Positions 47,181 through 55,673 of a stretch of 64,000 nt of DNA are shown piece by piece (the first letter of the stretch is position 1; every line of letters begins with the position of its first letter). Source of the DNA: Floricoccus tropicus (GTDB lineage: Bacteria > Bacillota > Bacilli > Lactobacillales > Streptococcaceae); NCBI RefSeq assembly GCF_001832905.1, contig NZ_MKIR01000024.1, positions 186,001-250,000 of the forward strand, in the 5' to 3' direction. The notes under the pieces were generated by a model. That model was not told where the DNA came from and made no database searches. It saw only the letters and a program-made list of their open reading frames with translations. The translations under genes and the position numbers were made by a program.

Positions 47181-47831
47181 ATGATGAAAAAGTGGTATTG
47201 GAGAATTTGGGTAATATTGTTAGTTGTCTTTTTGGGATCATTTTTTGCTTTCGGTCGTAAGGCATATTTAAGTGATGTAAGTGAGACAAGTGGGTATGAA
47301 AAACCATTTAACAAATATTTATCGAACGATGAAATTCCAAGATCGGGTAAATTAAATAAGGAAACGCTTATAGCACTATGTGCCCAATACGATAAGATTA
47401 GTGAGGAAGCAGCAGCAGCAATTCTTTTTCCAAAAGGCTTACCATCAGGGAATAAAGAGATATATTCTCTTTATAGGTACGAAAGCATAGAAAACACTAC
47501 TGAGCAAAAAAACAATAAACAAGATTGGGGAACTATCTTTTTCTATGTTGAAGAAGAAGAGGGGAGTTCACGTGCTATAAAGGATATCAAACGTGTATCT
47601 TACGCGCATGGTAGTGAACTATTTGCAGGAACATTACAATATTATCTATCAAGTGATGGGAAAGTATTGCATTTTACAATCAATGGTCATGTCTACAAAC
47701 CATCAAAATACACTCTTAAGGCTGGAAATGCTTCAAAAAGGGACGAGGCTGGAACGATGGTAGTAGAAATTCAAAAGACTAAAGATTTTCTATATCCAGT
47801 TTTTGGACATGTCAAGTATACAATTAATTAA
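47181..47831 (+). CDS. Membrane-anchored or secreted protein of unknown function
   Basis: Protein of 216 aa that I do not recognise. Residues 1-27 (MMKKWYWRIWVILLVVFLGSFFAF, split by a basic start) form a signal anchor or uncleaved signal peptide; there is no lipobox. The rest is predicted outside the cell: mixed charge, with repeated Lys/Glu and a beta-rich look toward the end (VLHFTINGHVYKPSKYTL, GTMVVEIQKT). Start may be 47181 or 47184 (ATGATG); GAGGA lies upstream. Likely in one transcript with the DUF2785-like gene 32 bases downstream. Confidence 0.7.
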   Translation: MMKKWYWRIWVILLVVFLGSFFAFGRKAYLSDVSETSGYEKPFNKYLSNDEIPRSGKLNKETLIALCAQYDKISEEAAAAILFPKGLPSGNKEIYSLYRYESIENTTEQKNNKQDWGTIFFYVEEEEGSSRAIKDIKRVSYAHGSELFAGTLQYYLSSDGKVLHFTINGHVYKPSKYTLKAGNASKRDEAGTMVVEIQKTKDFLYPVFGHVKYTIN

Positions 47832-47863
47832 TTTTAAAATTGAAGTAATTAAAGGGGATTCAC

Positions 47864-48673
47864 ATGGAAGAAATTGTGAAGATACTATTTGATAAATTAG
47901 AAAGAAGTGATTCTGATTATACCAACTTAGAAGTTCAATGGTTATATGAACATATCGGAGACGAGAATCCAGAAATTCGTGATTCTCTCGTTTTTATAAG
48001 TTTGGCAAGTGGTTTAGTCGAAGAAAAATTTACATTGGAACAAGCTGAATTTTTAGCTAAGTCAGCAAAAGAAGAAGATATTTTATTTTATAATATTCAA
48101 AAAGGATTACCCTATACGGTAACTAGAATTTTCGCTGCCTTATTGTATGGATTTTTAGTCAGGGTCGATGGTGATTCTAATTCTTCTTATCATAAATTTA
48201 TGACCGAAAGTGAGAGAAATTACTATTTAAATTCAGTCCTAAATTATTTAAAAGAGGAAAAAGATTTTACCGATTTTGATGTAAAATATGGCTGGGTTCA
48301 CGGTTTAGCCCATGCAGGAGATTATTTGGGACAAGTAATTAAACATCCTAATACTAATCGGGAATTTGTGCTTGAAGCCTTTGAAATAGTAATTAATATT
48401 TTTCAGAACCTAGAGTACGGTTTGACTGAAAAAGAAGAGGCCCGCTTAGCATTTCCATTTGTTGAAGCAATGCTTGAGAATAAAATTATCCAAGAGAAGT
48501 TGTCTCAGTTAGTAGCCAACCGTGTATTTCCCGTAGCAAAAGGAGGAAGACATAGGGGGAGGTTTGCATATGAAAAATTTTTATCAGCCATTTATTTTGC
48601 TCTTGAAAGTAAAGGTATTTTAGAAGAGAAATTAAAAATTGAACTTTTGAATATTTTAAAGGAATATTGCTAG
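47864..48673 (+). CDS. DUF2785 family protein
   Basis: Cytosolic, mostly helical protein of 269 aa. It matches the DUF2785 pattern: an N-terminal LERSDSDYTNLEVQWLYEHIG, then RIFAALLYGFLVRVDGDSNSSYHKF and KYGWVHGLAHAGDYL (about 143-157; W-x-H-x-x-A-H-x-x-D). The conserved His/Asp set suggests a metal or catalytic site, but no function is established for the family. RBS AAAGGGG precedes ATG 47864. No terminator is seen in 48674-48800. Confidence 0.75.
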   Translation: MEEIVKILFDKLERSDSDYTNLEVQWLYEHIGDENPEIRDSLVFISLASGLVEEKFTLEQAEFLAKSAKEEDILFYNIQKGLPYTVTRIFAALLYGFLVRVDGDSNSSYHKFMTESERNYYLNSVLNYLKEEKDFTDFDVKYGWVHGLAHAGDYLGQVIKHPNTNREFVLEAFEIVINIFQNLEYGLTEKEEARLAFPFVEAMLENKIIQEKLSQLVANRVFPVAKGGRHRGRFAYEKFLSAIYFALESKGILEEKLKIELLNILKEYC

Positions 48674-48800
48674 TACTAATAATTATTAGTTTTAGTATAT
48701 AAATCATAAGATATATAATATAAAATTAAATATTAAAAGATTGTTGGTTCTATAAAAATATTCTATTTTCAAGATATAGGTTTGAAAATCATTTTTTCTT

Positions 48801-48829
48801 TTGTCTTTTTTTGTAATAAGGAGTAGAAT
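48801..48829 (+). promoter_or_regulatory. butA promoter
   Basis: TTGTCT (48801-48806), 17-bp spacer, TAGAAT (48824-48829). Transcription would start near 48836. Confidence 0.6.
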
Positions 48830-48832
48830 GAA

Positions 48833-48847
48833 CTTGTAAATAACAAG
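48833..48847. promoter_or_regulatory. Operator-like inverted repeat at the butA start site
   Basis: CTTGT-AAATA-ACAAG, a perfect inverted repeat immediately after the -10 box and before the RBS, where a repressor would block initiation. It resembles a shortened Rex-type TTGT...ACAA site but is not a full match. Confidence 0.45.
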
Positions 48848-48865
48848 ACAAAAAAGGAGAAAATT

Positions 48866-49648
48866 ATGTCTAATAGAGTTGCAGTAATAACAGGTTCAGG
48901 GCGTGGAATCGGAAAAGGAATTGCAGAACAACTTGCATCAGATGGGTATGATATTGTAATTGCTGACTATGATTTAAAAACTGCTCAAGAAACAGCTGAA
49001 GAGTTAAAATCAAAAGGTTACAAGGCTGTAGCAGTTCAAGGTGATGTATCTAATGTTCAAGCACATAAAGATTTTGTAAAAGCAGCAGTTGATAATTTTG
49101 GACGACTTGATACATATGTTAATAATGCGGGTATCTGTCAAGTTCAACCAATTGCAGAAATCACTAAAGAAGATCTTGATAAAATTTTTGGGATCAATGT
49201 CTATGGTACTTTGTTTGGTATCCAAGCTGCTCACGAACAATTTTTAAAACAAGATGATGGTGACAAGATCCGTAAAATTATTAATGCCTCATCTATTGCC
49301 GGTCACCAAGCCTTTGATATTTTAGGTGCTTATTCATCTACTAAATTTGCGGTTCGTGCTCTTACTCAAGCTTCAGCAAAAGAATTTGCAAAGGAACATA
49401 TTACAGTAAATTCATATTGCCCAGGTATTGTGTTGACTCCAATGTGGGATTTAATTGACGCTGAAATGGTCAAATTAAATGGTGGCGAAATTGGTTCATA
49501 TTTGAAAAAATATTCTGAGTCTATTTCTCTTGGTCGAGGCGAAACACCTCAAGATGTGGCGAACTTCGTTTCATACCTTGCATCAGATAAATCAGACTAT
49601 ATGACAGGTCAATCAGTACAAATTGATGGTGGTATTCAATTTATTTAA
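48866..49648 (+). CDS. butA: Diacetyl/acetoin reductase, (S)-acetoin forming
   Basis: Short-chain dehydrogenase of 260 aa reducing diacetyl to acetoin and acetoin to 2,3-butanediol with NADH, a redox and pH-balancing branch from pyruvate. Cofactor motif TGSGRGIGKG (residues 9-18), NNAGI (about 89), catalytic Ser in INASSIAGH and Tyr-x3-Lys in YSSTKFAVR (Tyr about 158), and the C-terminal YMTGQSVQIDGGIQF are typical of BudC/ButA. RBS AAAGGAG. Substrate assignment rests on close similarity to the lactococcal/streptococcal type; another polyol SDR is possible. Confidence 0.88.
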   Translation: MSNRVAVITGSGRGIGKGIAEQLASDGYDIVIADYDLKTAQETAEELKSKGYKAVAVQGDVSNVQAHKDFVKAAVDNFGRLDTYVNNAGICQVQPIAEITKEDLDKIFGINVYGTLFGIQAAHEQFLKQDDGDKIRKIINASSIAGHQAFDILGAYSSTKFAVRALTQASAKEFAKEHITVNSYCPGIVLTPMWDLIDAEMVKLNGGEIGSYLKKYSESISLGRGETPQDVANFVSYLASDKSDYMTGQSVQIDGGIQFI

Positions 49649-49679
49649 TTTAAGTAAATAGATCTAAAAAATGAAAGAT

Positions 49680-49714
49680 AAGTAGCATGATATGATATCT
49701 CATGTTGCTTTTTA
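49680..49714 (+). terminator. butA terminator
   Basis: AAGTAGCATGA with TCATGTTGCTT (two G-U pairs), 9-base loop, tail TTTATTTATT. Confidence 0.82.
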
Positions 49715-49763
49715 TTTATTTGAAAATAAAAAGCACTAAATATTACATAATACTTTAGAAATA

Positions 49764-49792
49764 CTGAAAAATATTTTCAATTGTGCTAAAAT
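49764..49792 (+). promoter_or_regulatory. leuS promoter
   Basis: CTGAAA (49764), 17-bp spacer, TAAAAT (49787-49792) with a TG extension at 49784. The leader is only about 25 bases, so there is no room for a T-box. Confidence 0.62.
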
Positions 49793-49824
49793 TAGAATAC
49801 TAAACTTATTTGAGAGGATTGGAT

Positions 49825-52338
49825 ATGAATTACAACCATCAAGAAATAGAAAAAAAATGGCAAAAATATTGGGCAGAAAATGATACATTTAAGACAGGAG
49901 AAGATCCTTCTAAACCTAAATTCTATGCTTTAGATATGTTTCCTTATCCTTCAGGTGCAGGACTTCACGTAGGTCATCCAGAAGGATATACAGCTACAGA
50001 TATTTTAAGTCGCTTTAAACGTGCCCAAGGTTATAATGTGCTTCACCCTATGGGATGGGATGCGTTTGGTTTACCAGCTGAGCAATATGCTATTGATACT
50101 GGTAATGATCCAGCAATCTTTACACAAGAAAACATCAATACTTTTAAAGATCAAATTAACTCTCTTGGATTTTCGTATGACTGGGATCGTGAAGTTAATA
50201 CAACGGATCCAAACTATTATAAATGGACTCAATGGATTTTTACTAAGCTCTATGAACATGGTCTAGCTTATGAAGCAGAAGTACCAGTAAACTGGGTTGA
50301 AGAACTTGGAACTGCAATTGCTAATGAAGAAGTACTCCCTGATGGTACAAGTGAGCGTGGCGGTTATCCAGTAGTTCGTAAACCAATGCGCCAATGGATG
50401 CTTAAGATTACAGCTTATGCTGAACGTCTACTTGATGATTTAGATGAACTTGATTGGCCAGAATCAATTAAAGAAATGCAACGAAATTGGATTGGAAAAT
50501 CCATTGGTGCAGATGTGAACTTTAAAGTGGCAGATAGTGATGAAGAATTCACAGTCTTTACAACACGTCCGGATACTCTATTTGGAGCAACTTATACTGT
50601 TCTTGCTCCAGAGCATCCACTAGTTGATAAAATTGTAACTCCTGATCAAGCCGATGCAGTTGCAGAATATAAGCGTCAAGCTTCACTTAAATCAGATTTA
50701 GCCCGTACTGACCTTGCTAAAGAAAAGACAGGAGTCTTTACAGGTGCTTATGCTATCAATCCAATAAATGGTAAGGAAATTCCAATTTGGGTAGCTGACT
50801 ATGTTCTTGCAAGCTATGGAACTGGTGCTATTATGGCTGTTCCTGCTCATGATACTCGTGACTGGGAATTTGCAAAACAATTTGACCTTGAAATTATTCC
50901 AGTACTTGAAGGTGGGAATGTTGAAGAAGAAGCCTACACTGAAGATGGAGCACACATCAACTCTGAATTTCTTAATGGTTTAGATAAATCTGATGCCATA
51001 GAAAAAGTTAATAGTTGGTTGGAAGAAAATGGTGTAGGTAGTAAAAAAGTTACTTATCGCCTTCGCGACTGGCTATTCAGTCGTCAACGTTATTGGGGTG
51101 AACCAATTCCAATCATTCATTGGGAAGATGGAGAAACAACTGCTATTCCAGTAGATCAACTCCCACTTGTTTTACCAAAAACTGATGACATAAAACCTTC
51201 TGGTACAGGAGAAAGTCCACTTGCTAACATTACAGAATGGGTTAATGTAGTTGACGAAAATGGACGCAAAGGACGTCGTGAAACTAACACAATGCCACAG
51301 TGGGCAGGATCAAGTTGGTACTATCTACGTTATATTGATCCACATAATGATAAAGCACTTGCTGATTTGGATAAGCTAAAAACGTGGCTTCCAGTAGATA
51401 TCTATGTGGGTGGAGCAGAGCATGCTGTTCTTCATCTCCTTTATGCACGTTTCTGGCATAAATTCCTTTATGATATTGGTGTTGTGCCAACAAAAGAACC
51501 GTTCCAAAAACTTTATAATCAAGGAATGATTCTTGGGACAAGTTATCGTGATTCACGTGGTGCACTTGTGGCAACTGACAAGGTTGAGAAACGTGATGAT
51601 AAGTTTTTCAATATTGAAACAGGTGAAGAACTTGAACAAGGCCCTGCCAAGATGTCTAAATCACTAAAAAATGTAATAAATCCTGATGATGTAGTTAATG
51701 AATATGGTGCAGATACACTAAGGCTTTATGAAATGTTTATGGGTCCTCTTGATGCAAGTATTGCTTGGTCAGAGGATGGACTTGATGGAGCACGTAAATT
51801 CTTAGATCGTGTATGGCGTCTTTATACAAATGAAGATGGTACCCTAAGTGATAAAATTGTGAGTACAAATGATGGTAAACTTGATAAAGTTTATAATGAA
51901 ACTGTTAAATTAGTGACAGACCATCTTCAATCAATGAAGTTTAATACTGCTATTAGTCAACTGATGATCTTCGTTAATGCGGCAAATAAAGCAGATAATT
52001 TTTATATTGAATATGCCAAAGGGTTTGTTCAACTACTTGCGCCAATTGCGCCACATCTATCTGAAGAACTTTGGCAAAAGCTTGGTGAAGAGGATGGAAT
52101 TTCGTATGTTATATGGCCTACATATGATGAAAGTAAGATAATTGAAAATGAAGTTGAAATTGTTCTTCAAGTTAACGGTAAAGTGAAAGCAAAAGCTGTT
52201 GTACCTAAGGATATGACTCGTGAACAACTGGAAGAATTTGCTCTTTCAAATGATGAAATCAAAGGAAATATTGAAGGAAAAACAGTAAGAAAAGTTATTG
52301 CAGTACCTGGTAAACTTGTAAATGTAGTAGCTAATTAA
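49825..52338 (+). CDS. leuS: Leucyl-tRNA synthetase
   Basis: Class I synthetase of about 837 aa. HIGH-type motif HVGHPEGYT (about residues 48-56), editing CP1 domain about 220-420 with [12 protein letters not shown] and the VPAHDTRD substrate loop, KMSKS in [17 protein letters not shown] (about 611-627), C-terminal anticodon-binding domain. TTG 49810 is in frame, but AGAGG seven bases before ATG 49825 decides. Own promoter and terminator. Confidence 0.97.
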   Translation: MNYNHQEIEKKWQKYWAENDTFKTGEDPSKPKFYALDMFPYPSGAGLHVGHPEGYTATDILSRFKRAQGYNVLHPMGWDAFGLPAEQYAIDTGNDPAIFTQENINTFKDQINSLGFSYDWDREVNTTDPNYYKWTQWIFTKLYEHGLAYEAEVPVNWVEELGTAIANEEVLPDGTSERGGYPVVRKPMRQWMLKITAYAERLLDDLDELDWPESIKEMQRNWIGKSIGADVNFKVADSDEEFTVFTTRPDTLFGATYTVLAPEHPLVDKIVTPDQADAVAEYKRQASLKSDLARTDLAKEKTGVFTGAYAINPINGKEIPIWVADYVLASYGTGAIMAVPAHDTRDWEFAKQFDLEIIPVLEGGNVEEEAYTEDGAHINSEFLNGLDKSDAIEKVNSWLEENGVGSKKVTYRLRDWLFSRQRYWGEPIPIIHWEDGETTAIPVDQLPLVLPKTDDIKPSGTGESPLANITEWVNVVDENGRKGRRETNTMPQWAGSSWYYLRYIDPHNDKALADLDKLKTWLPVDIYVGGAEHAVLHLLYARFWHKFLYDIGVVPTKEPFQKLYNQGMILGTSYRDSRGALVATDKVEKRDDKFFNIETGEELEQGPAKMSKSLKNVINPDDVVNEYGADTLRLYEMFMGPLDASIAWSEDGLDGARKFLDRVWRLYTNEDGTLSDKIVSTNDGKLDKVYNETVKLVTDHLQSMKFNTAISQLMIFVNAANKADNFYIEYAKGFVQLLAPIAPHLSEELWQKLGEEDGISYVIWPTYDESKIIENEVEIVLQVNGKVKAKAVVPKDMTREQLEEFALSNDEIKGNIEGKTVRKVIAVPGKLVNVVAN

Positions 52339-52342
52339 TGAT

Positions 52343-52372
52343 AAAGAGATCATGAATTTTCATGGTCTTTTA
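52343..52372 (+). terminator. leuS terminator
   Basis: AAAGAGATCATGAA pairs with TTCATGGTCTTT (G-U pairs included), two-base linker loop, T-rich tail. Confidence 0.75.
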
Positions 52373-52395
52373 TTATGAAAAAAATTAGACATAAG

Positions 52396-52425
52396 AAAAA
52401 CCTAATAAATATTTATCAGGTTTTT
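52396..52425. terminator. glpQ terminator (functions in both directions)
   Basis: AAAAACCTAATAAAT and ATTTATCAGGTTTTT pair with a single mismatch. A and T runs on both sides make it usable by the - strand glpQ and as a second stop for leuS. Confidence 0.8.
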
Positions 52426-52430
52426 GAAAA

Positions 52431-53180
52431 TTATTTTCTTTTTCCAGTAAAGTAGTCTGCACGGTCTGTGAAAATTCCATCGACACCCCAATTAAAGAGT
52501 TCATTAGCACGATCAGCTTCATTAACAGTCCAAACATTAATCTTGTAGCCTCGTTTTTGTATCTCATCAATCATTTCACGAGTTAGTCGATCATTTTCGA
52601 GATGGACAGTTGTTGCACCACATGCATCAGCAATTAATTGCCAATCTGGATATAAGGTATGTTGTTCAAAGAGAATTGCATACTCATATTCCGGAGCTAT
52701 ATTATGCATTTTAGCTAAAAGAATTGAATTAAAACTTGAAATTAAAATCTTAACACTCGGGTCGATTTGGGAAAGTTTTTCTTTTAATTGTATGACAAGA
52801 TCATTTGCAAGGTCATTTCCATGAGGGCCAGTGATTCCTTTTAACTCTAAATTTAAATTCAATTTAGTCTTATTAACAAACTCAACCAAATCGTCAATTG
52901 TAGGAAGTTTTTGACCTTCAAACTCAGGAGAAAACCAACTACCAGTATCAGTGTCCTTCATAAGATCGTAGTCAGTTCGGGAAACTTCACCCGCTGAACT
53001 TGTAGTTCTTTCCAAGAAATCATCATGGATAATAACTAGTTTTCCATCTCTTGTTGAAGTAACGTCAGTTTCAAACCATTCAATATTATAGTCTTGCATT
53101 AAATTAAAGCCGGCAAGTGTATTTTCAGGAGCTAAAAGTGGTAAGCCACGGTGGGCAAAAATAGTTTTATTGGCGCGCAT
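52431..53180 (-). CDS. glpQ: Glycerophosphodiester phosphodiesterase
   Basis: Cytosolic GDPD-fold enzyme of 249 aa hydrolysing glycerophosphodiesters to sn-glycerol 3-phosphate and an alcohol. The motif FAHRGLPLLAPENT (residues 8-21) carries the catalytic His-Arg and Glu; ETDVTSTRDGKLVIIHDDFLERTT follows with the metal Glu/Asp and second His; NLELKG is the third metal region. No signal peptide, so it acts on intracellular substrates (UgpQ-like). RBS CGAGG before the start on the - strand. No glycerophosphate transporter nearby. Confidence 0.9.
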   Translation of the reverse strand: MRANKTIFAHRGLPLLAPENTLAGFNLMQDYNIEWFETDVTSTRDGKLVIIHDDFLERTTSSAGEVSRTDYDLMKDTDTGSWFSPEFEGQKLPTIDDLVEFVNKTKLNLNLELKGITGPHGNDLANDLVIQLKEKLSQIDPSVKILISSFNSILLAKMHNIAPEYEYAILFEQHTLYPDWQLIADACGATTVHLENDRLTREMIDEIQKRGYKINVWTVNEADRANELFNWGVDGIFTDRADYFTGKRK

Positions 53181-53296
53181 ACATACCTCGATTTTTTGAT
53201 TTATTTAATGTATATTATAAACTTTCAAAGGTGGAAATAAAAGTAAATAAGGATAAATCTATAAATATTTTTTACAAGGAAGTGGGGACTGAAAAC

Positions 53297-53325
53297 TTGA
53301 CAAAGAATATTTACAAATGTAAACT
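53297..53325 (+). promoter_or_regulatory. copY promoter
   Basis: Perfect TTGACA (53297-53302), 17-bp spacer, TAAACT (53320-53325). The cop box overlaps the spacer and -10 edge. Confidence 0.78.
53312..53321. promoter_or_regulatory. cop box (CopY operator)
   Basis: TACAAATGTA is an exact match to the CopY/CopR operator core TACAnnTGTA, placed where binding would block the promoter. Only one copy was seen. Confidence 0.8.
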
Positions 53326-53355
53326 ATGAATATAATAACATATGAGGAGGTTTTC

Positions 53356-53757
53356 ATGATTAAGGCAATTAGTGATGCAGAATGGGATGTTATGCGAATT
53401 GTTTGGACTGATGGAAATGTAACGGTCGATGACATTGCAAATAAAATTGATCCTAAGCATGGTTGGCAACTAGCAACAATAAAGACCTTGCTTGGTAGAC
53501 TTGTAAAGAAAGATATGTTGAGTACAGAACGTGATGGTAGAAAATACGTTTATTCAGCTAAAATGTCTGAATGTGAAGCAGCGCGTGAAATGGCGGATGA
53601 GTTTGCTGACAAAATTTGTACAAAACAAAGAGCGTCTGCTATTGCGGAACTTATTAGGAGAAGCGACTTTACGCAAGAAGATATTCAAATGCTTAAAGAT
53701 GTTTTAGACCACAAGACGGTTGAAACAAAAGTTGAATGTAACTGTGTTCATGACTAA
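53356..53757 (+). CDS. copY: CopY/CopR-type copper-responsive repressor
   Basis: Repressor of the BlaI/MecI/CopY family, 133 aa. The N-terminal winged HTH (about 6-70) shows SDAEWDVMRIVWTDGNVTVDDI and WQLATIKTLLGRLVKK. Dimerisation helices follow. CopY proteins end with CxCxxxxCxC, which binds zinc or copper; here only one pair is present (VECNCVHD at the end), so metal sensing may be altered. ATG 53326 is in frame, but GAGGAGG before ATG 53356 decides. The perfect cop box upstream implies autoregulation. No copA or copZ follows; the next genes are convergent. Confidence 0.88.
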   Translation: MIKAISDAEWDVMRIVWTDGNVTVDDIANKIDPKHGWQLATIKTLLGRLVKKDMLSTERDGRKYVYSAKMSECEAAREMADEFADKICTKQRASAIAELIRRSDFTQEDIQMLKDVLDHKTVETKVECNCVHD

Positions 53758-53792
53758 AAAAACAATTGGTAAAATCTACCAATTGTTTTTTT
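53757..53792. terminator. Bidirectional terminator between copY and the GT-C gene
   Basis: AAAACAATTGGTA and TACCAATTGTTTT are perfect complements, with A/T runs on both sides, directly after the copY stop and just after the stop of the convergent gene. Confidence 0.9.
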
Positions 53793-53793
53793 G

Positions 53794-55632
53794 TTAAATT
53801 GCATCATCTTTTACGAGTTCGGTCTTGTTCCTGAAATACATGAATCCTACTGTAGCAATAGTGATTATCCATGATAAAATTGAGATACAAATTCCCATTT
53901 TTTCGGCTGCAGACTTAATATATTGAACCTTGATTTGTGGTTGCCCTTTTGTGTTAACTACGACATATCCATCATCATCTTTTTGTAACACCAGTTTAGT
54001 CCCATTATTGTCAGTTGCCTCAAAGCCTTTGTACCAAGTCATAGGTAATCTTACTGTATGATCTCCATTTGGTAAATTATTTACCATGAAAGTATAATCT
54101 TGATTATATAACATGATTTGTGATTTCTCACCATCAATATATGTGACTTTTTCATCTAAACCACTTGTACTTGCAGATATGATTCCTTGTTCAAAAACAT
54201 TGGTACTTGGTCTAACGTTTTTCGTATCATTAACAGTATACGTCATCTGTTTCTCAGAAATATAATCATTTCCACCAAAGTTTGACCTTTTGGCCATTTC
54301 TTTTATATTTTTGTCAGAAAATTCATTGGGTAATTGACTTCGAACTTTTCTGAACTCCTTTGTTCCTTCAACTATAGTTAGATTGTCTGCTTTATAATTT
54401 AATACAGTCAGAAAACTACCTATAGTAAAAAGTAATAAGAATAGTGTCCTAAATTGAGGAATATTTCGAAATTCAAATTGGAATAGAAATTCAATTACAA
54501 AAATTAGTATAAAAATCTCTGTAAATAGCATAAACCTATCTGGAAATTGAATTACTGATAGAGGGGTATTTTGAAACCAAATCCAAGGGAATAAATTACT
54601 TACTAAGATAATAAATCCTAATGATAGGAAGAAGTATTTTTTTAGTTTAGTATTTGATTTTACTTGTTCACTGGTGAATAGTAATATTCCAAATATAATA
54701 TATGCTATGCACAATACAATACCGAAATTAAATCCAAAGCTTGGGTTAGAAAGTTCATTGTCGAGACTAATGTTAAGTATTCTATAAATTGAAGCAGCTA
54801 AAGACTGCATATTTCTTTTATCTGCACCTAAAATATCTACATTAGTCATTTGAATTGCAAATGGAATTAGGAAGCTACAAGTCAATAGAAATGTAGAAAT
54901 TGCAAAAAGAACACTTGAAATTAAACGTTCTTTTGTAAATTTTTTCCAGTAAATACTTAATGCAAAAAGAACAATTCCGAAAATAACAAGTGTAAATGAA
55001 GTAACAAGATGATTAAGTAGAACTAAACTAAGACCAATACTAGCAAGCCACCATTTCTTATTATCCCCTAAAAGTAGTTCGTATATACCTAGTAATGCTA
55101 GTGGGAAGAAAGCATAGGCAAATGAGGAAGGGGAGGCGCCACGATTTAAAAAATTACCAAAGTTATAAAGCGAGAATGCCCAAAGTATTGCAAACACAAA
55201 AGACTTTAAGGTGTTTTTGGTAAAGATCTTTGCAGAGTAATAGGCGATTATTTGTGTCACGAATAATAAAATAATATGTCCAAAATATAGACCAGTTACA
55301 ATTTTTCCTGTTAGATTAATAAACAATGCATAAATAAAGGAGAAAGAATTCGGATAAAAAAAATGAATTCCATTTCCATTCTGTCTAAAAGTATATGCTG
55401 AGACATCTGGGAAAAAATGGCCAACCTTCATGCCTTGGGCAATCTCATACATTCTTGGAATATGAGCCCCATCATCAGATTGTGGAAAATAAGAATTAGT
55501 TAATAAGAGTGGAAGAATAAATAAGATTGATAAAAAGAGGAAAATTCCATTTCTAATCCAAAAATTATCATAAATAATTGGGGTGCTTTTTTTATTTTTT
55601 CTTCTAGTTTTAAATTGTAAAGTAGTATTCAT
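53794..55632 (-). CDS. GT-C-like multi-membrane protein
   Basis: Integral membrane protein of 612 aa with about 12 helices. After a basic cytoplasmic N-terminus, the first outside loop has PQSDDGAHIPRMYEI (about 50-64), an acidic pair typical of GT-C sugar transferases using polyprenyl-phosphate sugars. A beta-rich outer domain lies at about 425-570, and a last helix anchors the C-terminus. The frame is open to 55686, but AAGGAG before ATG 55632 fits better. It sits 41 bases after the YfhO-type gene in the same direction, so they form an operon, probably for glycosylation of lipoteichoic acid or a wall polymer. Substrate unknown. Confidence 0.72.
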   Translation of the reverse strand: MNTTLQFKTRRKNKKSTPIIYDNFWIRNGIFLFLSILFILPLLLTNSYFPQSDDGAHIPRMYEIAQGMKVGHFFPDVSAYTFRQNGNGIHFFYPNSFSFIYALFINLTGKIVTGLYFGHIILLFVTQIIAYYSAKIFTKNTLKSFVFAILWAFSLYNFGNFLNRGASPSSFAYAFFPLALLGIYELLLGDNKKWWLASIGLSLVLLNHLVTSFTLVIFGIVLFALSIYWKKFTKERLISSVLFAISTFLLTCSFLIPFAIQMTNVDILGADKRNMQSLAASIYRILNISLDNELSNPSFGFNFGIVLCIAYIIFGILLFTSEQVKSNTKLKKYFFLSLGFIILVSNLFPWIWFQNTPLSVIQFPDRFMLFTEIFILIFVIEFLFQFEFRNIPQFRTLFLLLFTIGSFLTVLNYKADNLTIVEGTKEFRKVRSQLPNEFSDKNIKEMAKRSNFGGNDYISEKQMTYTVNDTKNVRPSTNVFEQGIISASTSGLDEKVTYIDGEKSQIMLYNQDYTFMVNNLPNGDHTVRLPMTWYKGFEATDNNGTKLVLQKDDDGYVVVNTKGQPQIKVQYIKSAAEKMGICISILSWIITIATVGFMYFRNKTELVKDDAI

Positions 55633-55673
55633 AAAAGCTCCTTGTTGATTACAAATTGTTAAAAAGAAAGTGG

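Noticed and set aside
48781..48800. cre site before butA (TGAAAATCATTTTT-like)
   Set aside because: The central CG and several defined positions of the cre consensus are missing.
49715..49824. T-box riboswitch before leuS
   Set aside because: Only about 25-30 transcribed bases precede the start; there is no specifier stem, T-box sequence or terminator.
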